Below are positions 43,033 to 52,709 of a stretch of DNA of 64,000 nt, piece by piece (the first letter of the stretch is position 1; the number at the start of each line of letters is the position of its first letter). Under the pieces are notes generated by a model, which was given only the letters and a program-made list of their open reading frames with translations, was not told the DNA's origin and did not search any database. Location of the stretch: assembly GCA_002323245.1 (NCBI GenBank), contig DCPU01000016.1, forward strand, positions 1 through 64,000, given 5' to 3'. A program made the position numbers and the translations under genes. Origin of the DNA: Mariprofundus sp. UBA1536 (lineage in GTDB: Bacteria > Pseudomonadota > Zetaproteobacteria > Mariprofundales > Mariprofundaceae).

Positions 43033-43224
43033 GCCGCCTTCTTCCTAGCAAAATTTGCAAGTCATATTGAGTTTCCCCCTCAATCATCTTTCCATCCACC
43101 TATGTAGTGTAGAACGCTAAAATATTTTGGCTGGGAAGCTAGTGTTGACTTGGCTGACGCGTAGATGACTAAATTTCACTAAGTAGATGGCACAAAAGTC
43201 CTTTCATTGTTGTTGCCGCGCAGC

Positions 43225-43519
43225 TCAGTTGGATTCAACGGGAATCCCAAACAACACGGTGCAAATCATCACGATTGCCAGCATCAGATAGAGCAGAGCG
43301 CGTAGCCGCTGCGGATGGTTACCATCGATGGGTTGTATGGCTTGGGCGGCGGCCATGAGGCATTGGATGGCATAGAAGGTGGCAAAGGCGCGCGAGGCGT
43401 AGCTGATGACGGCAAAGATGTCTGAAAACCACAGCAGCGCGCAGGCTAGGTAATAGCAGTAAGACCAGCACCATGAACGTGCTCAGCAATACCAGCCAAT
43501 CATTGGCTGCCATATGCAT
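43225..43519 (-). pseudogene. Frameshifted small membrane protein
   Basis: The first frame is MHMAANDWLVLLSTFMVLVL. After about 43460 the coding character moves one frame, giving YYLACALLWFSDIFAVISYA, then FATFYAIQCLMAAAQAIQ and a final membrane helix LLYLMLAIVMICTVLFGIPV, with the stop at 43225. Together they would make about 97 residues with three hydrophobic segments. It lies 24 bp after the MFS gene in the same direction. Confidence 0.6.
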
Positions 43520-43543
43520 GGTCAGCGGAAGGTGAGACGCAGC

Positions 43544-44845
43544 TTAGATAAGTTCATGTTCGGCTGCATAACGACAATAGGTTTCGCGGATAAAGAGGAT
43601 GGCGATAAGGCCCAGCAGCGAAAAGGTCAGTAAAATGGCGATGCCCCACTGGTAATCGGCAGCAACAAGTGCGTTGATATTGCCGCTGTGTGACACATCG
43701 ATCGCCCAGCCGACCAAGGGTTGCAAGATGGCGGTGCCGAGGAAGGCCCCGACATTGACCACGCTGGTGGCCATGCCCGAAAGGGCTGGCGGATTCACTT
43801 CTTTGGCGCATGACCAACTTAAAGTGAAGCTAGGTGCGCTCAGGCCCATGAGGAAAAACAGGCTATAACTCACAAGCGAGCTCATCGGGGCATTGGCCAG
43901 CATTGGTAACCAACATAAGCAGTAGACCAAGGCGCCTGCAATCATCACGGGTTTGCGCCTGCCCAAGCGATCGGAAAGCGTGCCGATAAAAAAAGCGCCA
44001 ATGGCAAAGCCTGCCAGCAGCAGTGTGGTGTGTTCGGTGGCCATGGCTCTATCCATGCCGTAACAATCGCGCAAAAAGGGCACCGCCCATAAGCCTGCAA
44101 AGGTAAACAATGAGCCTGCTAAGCCCATATTTACAAACAGGCCTGGCCAAGTGGCTCGGTTTTTCAACACCACCAGCAAACCATCATACCAATGCCCATC
44201 ATGCGCGGCATGGGAAACCTTGCCATCCAGCTCGCGCATACTGGGCAGCCCCACATCGCCGGGCTTGTTGCGCACCAACCACCACGAGAAAACACCAAGC
44301 ACGATGGAGAATACACCCACAGCAACAAAAACCGTGCGCCAAGAAACAAACCCCAGCGCCCATGCCAGCGGTGCTGCCGCCAATAATGAGCCTGCATTGC
44401 CTAGCAAAATCGTTGCCCCGGTCATGGTGGCAAATTGTCTATCGTGAAACCAGCTGGCATTCAGCTTGAGCAGGGAGATAAAGGTGACCGAAACGCCAAG
44501 GCCCACTAGTAAACGGCCGATGGAAGCCATGGTCAGCGTATCTGCCAAACCAAATAAAATCGAGCCGATGCCAGCAATCAAACCACCGATAGCAACGATG
44601 CGGCGCGGGCCAAGGGTGTCGGCAAGGATGCCCGTTGGGATTTGCATCAGGGTATAGATATAAAAGTAGGTTGCAGCCAATGCGCCCAATTCGGCGCCGC
44701 TGGTAGCAAAGGCTTGTTGTAAATCATCTGCAATGGCAGCTGGCGCAAAGCGATGAAAAAACGACAACACATAAGCCAAACCCACCACGATAAAGGCTGA
44801 CCACTGCAAGCGAAACAGCAGTTGTTTTTGTGCGGTCGTAAGCAT
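43544..44845 (-). CDS. Major facilitator superfamily transporter
   Basis: 433 residues with about 12 membrane helices. The MFS signatures are visible: GILADTLGPRRIVAIGGLIA after helix 2 and GTLSDRLGRRKPVMIAGALV in the second half. The N-terminus (LSFFHRFAPAAIADDLQQAF) fits the anion:cation symporter-like or nitrate/organic acid families, but the substrate is not readable. It directly follows the MscS gene, starting at the base after its stop. Confidence 0.85.
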   Translation of the reverse strand: MLTTAQKQLLFRLQWSAFIVVGLAYVLSFFHRFAPAAIADDLQQAFATSGAELGALAATYFYIYTLMQIPTGILADTLGPRRIVAIGGLIAGIGSILFGLADTLTMASIGRLLVGLGVSVTFISLLKLNASWFHDRQFATMTGATILLGNAGSLLAAAPLAWALGFVSWRTVFVAVGVFSIVLGVFSWWLVRNKPGDVGLPSMRELDGKVSHAAHDGHWYDGLLVVLKNRATWPGLFVNMGLAGSLFTFAGLWAVPFLRDCYGMDRAMATEHTTLLLAGFAIGAFFIGTLSDRLGRRKPVMIAGALVYCLCWLPMLANAPMSSLVSYSLFFLMGLSAPSFTLSWSCAKEVNPPALSGMATSVVNVGAFLGTAILQPLVGWAIDVSHSGNINALVAADYQWGIAILLTFSLLGLIAILFIRETYCRYAAEHELI

Positions 44846-45898
44846 TTAGCTGGCTTGGTTTACATACATGGTTTGCGTTGGGTAAGCGAAGGTGATTCCT
44901 TGCTCAGCAAAGGCTTCAAAAATGCCCAAATTGATGGCCTGATGAATATCCATATAACGATTGTAATCAGCGCCGATCACGTAATACACAAACTCGAAAT
45001 TCAAGCTGAAATCGCCATAGGCTGCGAAATGGCCGCGATCAAAGCGAGCGCCTTCTTGGGTTTCAATAATTTGCTTCACGATGGCGGGTATAAGCTTGAG
45101 ATGTTCTTGGGATGTTTGATACACCACGCCCAATTTGAACAACACCCTGCGCTCTTCCATCTTCTTAAAGTTTTGCACCCGCGAATTGGTTAAGTCGGTA
45201 TTGGAAAATACCAGTTGCTCGCCAGTGAGAGCACGGATTCGGGTGGTTTTGATGCCGATATGTTCGACCACGCCCATCTTATCGCCAACCACAATGAAAT
45301 CGCCCACACCAAAGGGTTTATCAAAGAAAATCACAAAGTAGCTAAATAAATCGCCAAGCACCGCTTGGGCGGCCAAAGCTACGGCGATACCGCCAATGCC
45401 AAGGCCAGCCACCACAGCAGAAATTTTCACGCCCATATTATCGAGCAAGAAGACCAAGGCGATGGCCCAGACAATGAAGTTAATCAGGCTGCCAATGCCA
45501 TTGAGTTGTTTATCGCCCACCGTTGTTTCACTGGCTTTGTTGAGCTGGGTGCTCAGCACATGTTTGATGATGGCGGTAAGCATTCGCACCACTATCACGG
45601 TCAAGAGCACGATGGTGGCAATTTCCAAGCCACGCTCAAAGCGGGCGGAAAGATTTAAGGTGTTCATCGAAATATAAATGGCCGAATAATAAAACAGCGG
45701 CAGTAATGCGCGTTGGATAATGCCCAACAACATATTGTCCAACTGCGTGTCCGACTTCGCCGCCCAAGTTTTTAAGCGCGCCAGCACATACACTTTAAAC
45801 AAATACACCAAGGCCATGATGCCCATAAAAATGGCCAGGGCTGTGGCATAAGCCTGGGCTGAATTGTTGAATATAGTGAAATCGAGAATGCTCTGCAT
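44846..45898 (-). CDS. mscS: MscS-family mechanosensitive channel
   Basis: 350 residues. The pore helix and following beta domain are clear: VVAGLGIGGIAVALAAQAVL, then GDLFSYFVIFFDKPFGVGDF and GVVEHIGIKTTRIRALTGEQ. Several membrane helices precede them. MscS-type channels release solutes on hypo-osmotic shock. The ectABC genes nearby would create the solute load such a channel relieves, although they are transcribed separately. Confidence 0.88.
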   Translation of the reverse strand: MQSILDFTIFNNSAQAYATALAIFMGIMALVYLFKVYVLARLKTWAAKSDTQLDNMLLGIIQRALLPLFYYSAIYISMNTLNLSARFERGLEIATIVLLTVIVVRMLTAIIKHVLSTQLNKASETTVGDKQLNGIGSLINFIVWAIALVFLLDNMGVKISAVVAGLGIGGIAVALAAQAVLGDLFSYFVIFFDKPFGVGDFIVVGDKMGVVEHIGIKTTRIRALTGEQLVFSNTDLTNSRVQNFKKMEERRVLFKLGVVYQTSQEHLKLIPAIVKQIIETQEGARFDRGHFAAYGDFSLNFEFVYYVIGADYNRYMDIHQAINLGIFEAFAEQGITFAYPTQTMYVNQAS

Positions 45899-46087
45899 AT
45901 GTGGTGCTACCCCCTAAGGTGGTTGCACTGTGCCGCAACATCATCACGAAGGGAAACATATGAGTCACAAAGTTAGAATGAGGGGTGCAAATAATGAATG
46001 GGCGCTGCTTATTTTTCTTTTTTTGTAGGACTGGGTACGATGCCAACACTTGTTTGTTGTAAGCTTAGTCAAGATGAGGAGCGTGTT

Positions 46088-46666
46088 ATGCCCGATATTG
46101 ATACATCAGCCATGCTTGCATTTGAAAGCCCCCAAGCCTTTGCGGATTGGTTAACTACGCATCACCAAAGCACCCCCGAGTTGTGGATGAAGATATATAA
46201 AAAGGGCTCTGGTGTGCCATCGATCAATTGGCAGGAGGCTGTGCTTGAAGCTTTGTGCTGGGGCTGGATTGATGGGGTGAAAAAATCGTGGGATGAACAA
46301 GCATTTGTACAACGCTTCACCCCACGGCGGGCCAAGAGCCAGTGGTCGCAAATCAATTGCGAGCATGTGCAACGGCTTATGAATGAAGGGCGCATGCAAG
46401 CTTCTGGATTAGCGCAGGTGGAAGCTGCCAAAGTTGATGGCCGATGGGAGAATGCCTATGCCCCAGCCAGCCAAATGAAGGTGCCCGATGATTTTCTCGC
46501 GGCGCTAGCAGCGCAACCCAAAGCGTTGGCCTTTTTTCAATCGCTGAACAAAGCCAACCATTATGCCATTGGTTATCAACTGACCACAGCGAAAAAAGAA
46601 GAAACCCGCCAACGGCGCTTTGATAAATTGCTTAAAATGATGGAACATCAAGAGCGCCTGCATTAA
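46088..46666 (+). CDS. YdeI/OmpD-associated family protein
   Basis: 192 residues from ATG 46088, preceded by GAGGAG. FADWLTTHHQSTPELWMKIY, WQEAVLEALCWGWIDGVKKS and the RFTPRRAKSQWSQINCEHVQ block are diagnostic of the YdeI (bacteriocin-protection) family, with a helical C-terminal tail. Function is poorly known; some members help tolerance to cationic peptides. A longer reading from 45998 lacks a ribosome site. Confidence 0.85.
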   Translation: MPDIDTSAMLAFESPQAFADWLTTHHQSTPELWMKIYKKGSGVPSINWQEAVLEALCWGWIDGVKKSWDEQAFVQRFTPRRAKSQWSQINCEHVQRLMNEGRMQASGLAQVEAAKVDGRWENAYAPASQMKVPDDFLAALAAQPKALAFFQSLNKANHYAIGYQLTTAKKEETRQRRFDKLLKMMEHQERLH

Positions 46667-46714
46667 AGCCAAGCCGATTTGACACTGGGGTAGTGAGCCC
46701 CTAGCAAGGTCGAT

Positions 46715-47320
46715 ATGGACCCTTTTCTGAAATCTCTAGCGCTTTTTCTTGTACTCTTTAACCCCTTTTTGATGAGCATCTATCTGCTCGATTTGATTCA
46801 AGACATGGATCGCCCTGCGTTTCTTAAAGTATTGTTTCGCGCCACATTCATCAGTGGCGGTGTGTTTTTTCTCTTTGCTTGGGGCGGAGAAGCCATTTTT
46901 ACCGATGTGCTGCAAGTGGAGTTTGCTTCTTTCCTTATTTTTGGTGGCATCGTTATTTTTCTGATTGCCCTGCAAATGATGTTTACAGGCAGCGAAGCCA
47001 TTAAAAAAATGCGCGGCGGCGACCCAGCCCATATTTCTGGCTCCATCGCCATGCCGTTTATGATTGGGCCTGGCACCATCAGCGCCAGTGTGCTTGCTGG
47101 CAAAACACTGAGTTACCCCATGGCCGCCTTCGCCATTGCCTTATCCTTGGTGCTTACGGTGATGATGCTGATGTTGCTCAAGCAGGCGTTCGATACCATC
47201 AAGGTGCGCAATGCCGATTTGCTGGAACGCTATATCGACATCACAGGCCGCGCTGGCGCCCTGCTCACGGGCACCATTGGTATTCAGATGATGATTCAGG
47301 GCATTCGCCAAGCCACATGA
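46715..47320 (+). CDS. MarC-family integral membrane protein
   Basis: 201 residues with six predicted membrane helices. LALFLVLFNPFLMSIYLLDL is the MarC/UPF0056 N-terminus, and GSIAMPFMIGPGTISASVLA and the final GAL-x-TGTIGIQMMIQGI helix complete the family. Despite the name, no role in multiple antibiotic resistance is established. It is the last gene before the ectoine operon. Confidence 0.85.
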   Translation: MDPFLKSLALFLVLFNPFLMSIYLLDLIQDMDRPAFLKVLFRATFISGGVFFLFAWGGEAIFTDVLQVEFASFLIFGGIVIFLIALQMMFTGSEAIKKMRGGDPAHISGSIAMPFMIGPGTISASVLAGKTLSYPMAAFAIALSLVLTVMMLMLLKQAFDTIKVRNADLLERYIDITGRAGALLTGTIGIQMMIQGIRQAT

Positions 47321-47377
47321 ATAGGGGCGAGGTTCTTCAACACTAAGCTTCAAAAGAGCAGGCGCGCCCGTTTGCAA

Positions 47378-47383
47378 TATAAT
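47378..47383 (+). promoter_or_regulatory. Probable -10 box of the ectABC operon
   Basis: A consensus TATAAT lies 24 bp before the ectA start. The -35 region at 47355-47360 (AGAGCA) is a poor match, which would suit an osmotically controlled or RpoS-assisted promoter. A GGCGCGCC palindrome at 47361-47368 lies in the spacer. Confidence 0.45.
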
Positions 47384-47406
47384 CTTATGCCGTTAAGGTC
47401 GCCGCA

Positions 47407-47925
47407 ATGCTTTCGGATAAAACGAAGCAGGTTCCGTCCATAGCTTTTCGCCAACCGACTGTAGTTGATGGCCCATTCCTATTTGATCTTGTGAACCGAT
47501 CGAAGCCTCTGGATGTTAACTCGCGTTATCTCTACCTGCTGCAGTGCAGCCACTTTGCGAACACTTGTGCCGTGGCGGAATCCGGCGGCTCTGTACAAGC
47601 CTTCATCAGCGCATACGTACGACCAGACCAGCCCGATACGCTGTTTGTCTGGCAAGTTGCCGTGGACGTTTCTGTTCGCGGCCAAGGTGTAGCCGGAAGG
47701 CTTATCGACCATCTGCTTGCACGGCCTCACTTGGCTGGGATTCGCTTTGTCGAGGCCACCGTTAATCCATCCAACAACGCTTCAAGAAATTTGTTTGCCG
47801 CGTTGGCGCGAAAACAACAATGCGATATGAACGAATCTATGCTTTTTGAAGCTGCGCTGTTTGGTGCGGATGCGCATGAGGCGGAAATTTTGTTGCGCGT
47901 TGGCCCCTTCAGTCACAAAAAATAA
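47407..47925 (+). CDS. ectA: L-2,4-diaminobutyrate N4-acetyltransferase EctA
   Basis: 172 residues of the GNAT family. AFRQPTVVDGPFLFDLVNRS and LDVNSRYLYLLQCSHFANTC are characteristic of EctA, as are DTLFVWQVAVDVSVRGQGVA (acetyl-CoA loop) and FVEATVNPSNNASRNLFAAL. It makes N4-acetyl-diaminobutyrate, the second step of ectoine synthesis. ectB follows after 19 bp. No aspartokinase Ask_ect or ectD hydroxylase is nearby, so the product should be ectoine rather than hydroxyectoine. Confidence 0.95.
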   Translation: MLSDKTKQVPSIAFRQPTVVDGPFLFDLVNRSKPLDVNSRYLYLLQCSHFANTCAVAESGGSVQAFISAYVRPDQPDTLFVWQVAVDVSVRGQGVAGRLIDHLLARPHLAGIRFVEATVNPSNNASRNLFAALARKQQCDMNESMLFEAALFGADAHEAEILLRVGPFSHKK

Positions 47926-47944
47926 AGAATAGGAAAGGAGAACA

Positions 47945-49222
47945 ATGAGAATTTTTGAAGAGATGGAATCTGAGGTCAGGGGTTATATACGCTCCTTTCC
48001 TGCCGTATTTGACGTAGCTCGCGGTTCGGAAATGTTCGACGAGCACGGCAACAGATATATCGACTTCTTTGCTGGCGCTGGCTCACTCAACTATGGCCAC
48101 AACAATCCCGCCATCAAAGAGGCGCTTATTGAATACATTCAACGCGATGGCATCACCCACGGTCTGGATAAAGCCACTATCGCCAAACAGGGTTTTCTAC
48201 AAAAGCTTCGCGACACCATTTTTACGCCGCGAAACCTGGAATACAAAGTGCAGTTTACAGGGCCAACGGGCACCAATGCTGTAGAGACAGCGCTGAAACT
48301 GGCGCGCATGGTCAAGGGTCGGTCCAATGTGATTGCTTTCACCAACGCTTATCATGGTCTTTCCATGGGATCATTGGCAGTGACGGGCAATTCTTTTTAT
48401 CGCGATGAGTCGTATGGCGTGCGCGCCAACTCGGCGTTTATTCCGTTTGATGGTTATCTGGGCAAAGATTTCGATAGCCTTGCTTATCTGCGTAAATTGC
48501 TCACCGACCAGAGCAGCGGTGTTGACCTTCCCGCCGCGATTATTGTGGAAACCGTACAAGGCGAGGGCGGTATTCATGTGGCCAGAGATGAATGGTTGCA
48601 GGGGCTTGCTGCGATTTGCCGTGAATTTGATATCTTACTTATTATCGATGATATCCAGATGGGTAATGGCCGAACGGGTACGTTCTTCAGCTTTGAGCGT
48701 TCAGGGATTTCCCCCGATATGGTGACCGTGTCCAAGTCGATTGGCACAGGTTTGCCGATGGCGTTGCTGCTGATTCGCCCCGAGCTTGATCAGTGGAAAC
48801 CCGGCGAACATACAGGCACCTTCCGCGGTAACAATCTGGCCTTTATTGCGGCTACCAAAGCGCTGGAATATTGGGATTCACCGGTATTTGCTGAGGGTAT
48901 CGCTGAGCGTGGTGCTTTGTTTGAAAAGGGATTGAAAGCGCTGGTGGAGAAACATGCTGAGGCCAAAGGTGAATTGCGCGGTGTGGGCATGGTCTGGGGC
49001 ATTGATTATGCCGACCCTGGCTTTGCCGGAGAGATTTCCGTGGAAGCGTTTAAACGTGGGTTGGTGATTGAAACCGCTGGTGCCAATGGCCAAGTGCTTA
49101 AGTTTCTTCCCGCCTTAACGATTGAAGAGAAATTGATTGAAGAGGGCTTAGCTATTATTGATGAAGCCATGGCTTCGGTATTGGCCAAGCGCGTTACCTT
49201 GCGTGAGGGGGTGTTGGTTTGA
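47945..49222 (+). CDS. ectB: Diaminobutyrate--2-oxoglutarate transaminase EctB
   Basis: 425 residues, class III PLP aminotransferase, starting after AGGAAAGGAG. MRIFEEMESEVRGYIRSFPA and FFAGAGSLNYGHNNP are typical EctB. The PLP lysine is in TVSKSIGTGLPMALLL, with the preceding DDIQMGNGRTGTFFSFE block. It converts aspartate semialdehyde to diaminobutyrate, the first committed step. Its stop overlaps the TTG start of ectC. Confidence 0.96.
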   Translation: MRIFEEMESEVRGYIRSFPAVFDVARGSEMFDEHGNRYIDFFAGAGSLNYGHNNPAIKEALIEYIQRDGITHGLDKATIAKQGFLQKLRDTIFTPRNLEYKVQFTGPTGTNAVETALKLARMVKGRSNVIAFTNAYHGLSMGSLAVTGNSFYRDESYGVRANSAFIPFDGYLGKDFDSLAYLRKLLTDQSSGVDLPAAIIVETVQGEGGIHVARDEWLQGLAAICREFDILLIIDDIQMGNGRTGTFFSFERSGISPDMVTVSKSIGTGLPMALLLIRPELDQWKPGEHTGTFRGNNLAFIAATKALEYWDSPVFAEGIAERGALFEKGLKALVEKHAEAKGELRGVGMVWGIDYADPGFAGEISVEAFKRGLVIETAGANGQVLKFLPALTIEEKLIEEGLAIIDEAMASVLAKRVTLREGVLV

Positions 49223-49620
49223 TTGTTCGCTCCCTTCAAGATATTGAAAACACCGAAAGAGATGTGCGCGCCCACAACGGCAACTGGGAATCGCGCCGCC
49301 TGATTCTCAACAACGATGCCGTTGGCTTTTCGCTGCATGACACCATTATCCATGCAGGCACCGAAACCTTGCTTTGGTACAAACACCACATCGAAGCTGT
49401 GTATTGCATCGAAGGCGAGGGCGCGGTGGAAACCACGGAAAACGGCAAGGTTTATCCCATCACACCCGGCACCGTTTATGTGCTCAATGGCAACGAACGA
49501 CACTGGCTACGCGCTCGCACCACCATGCGTATGCTATGTGTGTTTAACCCTGCAGTAACGGGCAAAGAAGTACACGATTCCAACGGCGCATACCGCCCTG
49601 GAGCTGAGCAACAGCACTAA
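49219..49620 (+). CDS. ectC: Ectoine synthase EctC
   Basis: 133 residues from TTG 49219, giving the canonical MIVRSLQDIENTERDVRAHN. It is a cupin with WYKHHIEAVYCIEGEGAVET and LNGNERHWLRA, holding the metal-binding Glu and His residues. It cyclises acetyl-diaminobutyrate to ectoine. The TTGA overlap with ectB implies coupled translation. Confidence 0.95.
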   Translation: MIVRSLQDIENTERDVRAHNGNWESRRLILNNDAVGFSLHDTIIHAGTETLLWYKHHIEAVYCIEGEGAVETTENGKVYPITPGTVYVLNGNERHWLRARTTMRMLCVFNPAVTGKEVHDSNGAYRPGAEQQH

Positions 49621-49755
49621 TGCCAGATTGGAAAGTGGTCTGGCGCACTTGATAGCTGACACGTATTCGTTTTAGTAGTTTTCATACTACGTTCATTGGC
49701 AGTCTACATCGTATAAGCCAGAATGGTTTGAGATACGTAGGCGGAGGAAAAGCAG

Positions 49756-50265
49756 ATGGCAGAACAACGCGCGGTATTAGCAGGCGGCTGTTTTTGGGGC
49801 ATGCAGGATTTGATTCGCAGGATGGATGGGGTGATATCCACCCGTGTGGGTTACACTGGCGGCGATGTGGACTATGCCACTTATCGCAATCATGGCAGCC
49901 ATGCTGAAGGCATTGAGATTTTCTTTGATGATGCCGTTTTATCCTATCGCAAGTTGCTTGAATTCTTTTTTCAGATTCACGATCCCTGCACACCCAATCG
50001 TCAGGGTAATGATGTGGGGATGTCGTATCGCTCGGCGATTTATTATGCTGATGAAGCGCAGAAGGACGTGGCGCTGGACACCATCGCGGATGTGAATGCC
50101 AGCGGCTTATGGCCGGGTAAGGTGGTCACAGAAGTGGCGCCAGTTGGTGATTTCTGGGAAGCAGAGCCTGAGCATCAGGATTATTTATTGCTAAACCCTG
50201 GTGGCTACACCTGCCATTTTGCCCGTCCGAATTGGGTACTGCCCAAGCGTCATCAGGATGCGTGA
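49756..50265 (+). CDS. msrA: Peptide methionine sulfoxide reductase A
   Basis: 169 residues with the catalytic AGGCFWGMQDLIRRMDGV and VGYTGGDVDYATYRNHGSHA, and the later RSAIYY and GDFWEAEPEHQDYL motifs. It reduces S-methionine sulfoxide in oxidised proteins. The resolving cysteine expected near the C-terminus in classic MsrA is not obvious apart from the Cys in GGYTCHFARP. It is coupled to the next gene by a TGATG overlap. Confidence 0.94.
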   Translation: MAEQRAVLAGGCFWGMQDLIRRMDGVISTRVGYTGGDVDYATYRNHGSHAEGIEIFFDDAVLSYRKLLEFFFQIHDPCTPNRQGNDVGMSYRSAIYYADEAQKDVALDTIADVNASGLWPGKVVTEVAPVGDFWEAEPEHQDYLLLNPGGYTCHFARPNWVLPKRHQDA

Positions 50266-50897
50266 TGATGCCTAAAATATTGCAGGTCACGATGTTGGTT
50301 TTAATCACTTTATGGGGAGTTCCTAGCGCTATGGCCATTGAAGAACCGAAATTTGAAGTAATCGAACAAGACGGTGATTATCAAGTGCGCTTGTATGCAC
50401 CGAAAATAATTGCCGAAGTGTTGATCGATGGCGATTTGGATGAAGCTTCCAGCAAGGGTTTTCGTTTGATTGCTGCTTATATTTTTGGTGAGAACACATC
50501 CGCGAAAGGTGAAGCCGAAAAGATTGCCATGACTGCCCCAGTCACCACAGCGCCTAGCCCTGAGAAAATTGCCATGACAGCCCCCGTGACCATGGCCGCT
50601 GCGGGCAATCAATACCGCATGTTTTTTGTGATGCCATCAAGTTATACCATGGCCACGTTGCCCAAACCCAATAATGCCAAAGTGAGCTTACGCGAAGTGC
50701 TCACCCAAAAAGCTGCAGTGTTGCAATTTTCATGGCTTGCTGGTGAAGAGAAGGTGGCTGAAAAAACAGCGCTATTGCAGCAGTGGATGAAAAACAAAGG
50801 TTTGCAAGCCACTGCCCCAGCCCAACTGGCGCGTTACAACCCGCCGTGGACGTTGCCGTTTTTACGTCGCAACGAAATCATCATTCCTATTGAGTAA
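50265..50897 (+). CDS. Exported SOUL heme-binding family protein
   Basis: 210 residues from ATG 50265 (ATG 50268 is equally possible). A signal peptide (ILQVTMLVLITLWGVPSAMA) is followed by FEVIEQDGDYQVRLYAPKII, GFRLIAAYIFGEN and EKIAMTAPVT, which occurs twice. This is the SOUL/HBP pattern. Bacterial members are poorly characterised and may bind heme or other hydrophobic ligands in the periplasm. Overlap with msrA suggests a joint stress role. Confidence 0.88.
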   Translation: MMPKILQVTMLVLITLWGVPSAMAIEEPKFEVIEQDGDYQVRLYAPKIIAEVLIDGDLDEASSKGFRLIAAYIFGENTSAKGEAEKIAMTAPVTTAPSPEKIAMTAPVTMAAAGNQYRMFFVMPSSYTMATLPKPNNAKVSLREVLTQKAAVLQFSWLAGEEKVAEKTALLQQWMKNKGLQATAPAQLARYNPPWTLPFLRRNEIIIPIE

Positions 50898-50909
50898 GCG
50901 CGTTACCCT

Positions 50910-51009
50910 TTAGCAGCAAGCCCCACCGGATGCTGAATCCGAAGCTTTCAAAGCTGCGGGCGCACAATCAAAAGCCCCGAAATGCACCGATGTGTTGGCG
51001 CTGACCAAC
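50910..51009 (-). pseudogene. Duplicated 3' end of arsM
   Basis: On the minus strand the sequence encodes NTSVHFGAFDCAPAALKASD, then SASGGACC and stop, clearly homologous to the end of the intact ArsM at 54284 (DTSTHFGAFDCSPAAAKATD, then APVGGACC). It is same-oriented and about 3.3 kb away. The restriction-modification pair sits exactly between the two copies, so the island was probably inserted at the arsM 3' end with a second, diverged end brought along. Confidence 0.75.
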
Positions 51010-51103
51010 TGATTCTTCCACTTTTGGGTTCGCTTAAAAATGGGGAGATTACCCTGCCCAAAGAAAATCCTTCATAAAAAACCAAAATAAACCAAACAAA
51101 GCA

Positions 51104-52609
51104 GTGACTTCCCAAGCTTATCTAGGAATTTACCTTCACCTATGCAGATGCATGCTCTATGCTCTGGATTTAATCCTTGGGAGAGGGCTTATCAATTCAG
51201 ATATAGAAGAAAATCATACTTATTCAAATAATAAAGCAAGTTTCGTAATAAACTATGACGATACTTCAGCCCAGTCTATTTGTGAGTATGCAAGACAATT
51301 TGTGGGGAAAAATCTTTCAGAAATTATTACTGAAACAACCATGACAGAAGTACGAGAAGAGGCTGCAGTCTACGGCACAAGAAGAAAAGGCCATTTTGGG
51401 GACTTGGTTGAAAAGCACTTGTTTGGGATAAAAAACAATAGTGATGCTGCGGCTGATTTCCCAAAAGCCGGCCTAGAGCTAAAAACCACCCCCTTGAAGT
51501 TTCATGCAAAGAACAGGTATGCAGCAAAAGAACGTCTTGTTTTCTCAATGATAAATTACGAAAATATTATATTTGAAGAGTGGGAAACAAGTAGCTTTCT
51601 TAAAAAGAATAACCTCTTGTTACTTATGTTTTATCTGTATCAAAAAGAGTTAGATATAACTGAATATAAATTCAAGTTTGTTCATTTATTAAACTTACTT
51701 TCTGATATTTCGCTTGCAGATATAGCCCAAATTAAAAAAGATTGGCAAACAATTGTAGATAAAATTAAAGCCGGTGAAGCTCACTTACTTTCTGAAGGTG
51801 ACACTTCGTATCTGGGCGCGGCGACAAAGGCGAGCAAGGCAACAGATAGGCGGCCTCAACCCAATAGCGATGAGCAAGCAAAGCCACGTGCTTTTTCCTT
51901 AAAGCCGACATACTTAAACTTCATTATCCAAGGCTATCTTGGTAAAAAAGGGAAAACTCTTTTTTCTTTGACTGGTGACACATCGTTACCACTTACGATT
52001 GAAGAGAATGTTCAAAGTAGGCTTTCCCAATTCTTCGGAAAGACGAATGTTGAAATAGAGCAGGGGTTGGGCATCTCCTATGATAAACGTCCCAAGAACC
52101 ACAGAAGACTTTTGTTGAACAGGCTTTTTGGTGGTGATGCAAACAAGATAGAGGAGCTTGAAAAAGCTAATATAACGATGCGAACCATCAAGCTTGAATG
52201 TACAGGAAAACTTGTTGAATCAATATCCTTCCCGACTTTTAAGTATTGTGAAATAGTGCTCGAAGGTTGGGATCAGTCGGCATTTTATGAGCAACTCACA
52301 ACAAAACGGTTTTTATTTGTGGTATTCCAAGAAAATAAAGATGGAACATGCACTTTACAGAAGATTAAGTTCTGGAACTTTCCAATGAAAGATCTTTCAG
52401 AAGCGCAGTGGGTTTGGGAAGAAACGGTAAAACGTATAAAAGGTGGTGATGCTATTAATTTACCAAAAATCAAGGATAACCCAGTCTCACATGTTCGCCC
52501 ACATGCCAGAAATGCTAAGGATACTTTTCCAACCCCCTATGGCGAGCATGTGGTAAAGAAGTGCTTCTGGTTAAATGCGAAATATATTGAACAACAGTTA
52601 AGCGGTTAA
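51104..52609 (+). CDS. Sau3AI/MutH-type restriction endonuclease
   Basis: 501 residues. KGHFGDLVEKHLFG (about 97-110) and ADFPKAGLELKTTPLKF (about 118-134) give the E...D...ExK active site of MutH/Sau3AI enzymes. A second, similar but decayed domain in the C-terminal half fits Sau3AI, which has a pseudo-MutH repeat. Sau3AI cuts GATC; the same specificity is inferred. The start is uncertain: GTG 51104 or ATG 51152, neither with a clear ribosome site. Low GC and isolation in the gap support horizontal arrival. Confidence 0.82.
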   Translation: MTSQAYLGIYLHLCRCMLYALDLILGRGLINSDIEENHTYSNNKASFVINYDDTSAQSICEYARQFVGKNLSEIITETTMTEVREEAAVYGTRRKGHFGDLVEKHLFGIKNNSDAAADFPKAGLELKTTPLKFHAKNRYAAKERLVFSMINYENIIFEEWETSSFLKKNNLLLLMFYLYQKELDITEYKFKFVHLLNLLSDISLADIAQIKKDWQTIVDKIKAGEAHLLSEGDTSYLGAATKASKATDRRPQPNSDEQAKPRAFSLKPTYLNFIIQGYLGKKGKTLFSLTGDTSLPLTIEENVQSRLSQFFGKTNVEIEQGLGISYDKRPKNHRRLLLNRLFGGDANKIEELEKANITMRTIKLECTGKLVESISFPTFKYCEIVLEGWDQSAFYEQLTTKRFLFVVFQENKDGTCTLQKIKFWNFPMKDLSEAQWVWEETVKRIKGGDAINLPKIKDNPVSHVRPHARNAKDTFPTPYGEHVVKKCFWLNAKYIEQQLSG

Positions 52610-52709
52610 GGATGTTAAATAGCCGTTTGAGCCTGTATAAATATTTGGATCTTTTTACTGCGTTATGTTATTATTCGAAATTATTAGAAGAATCTTGGAG
52701 ATAGCATAA

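Noticed and set aside
49621..49643. Terminator after ectC
   Set aside because: GCCAGA and TCTGGC can pair, but the stem is only 6 bp and no T-run follows.
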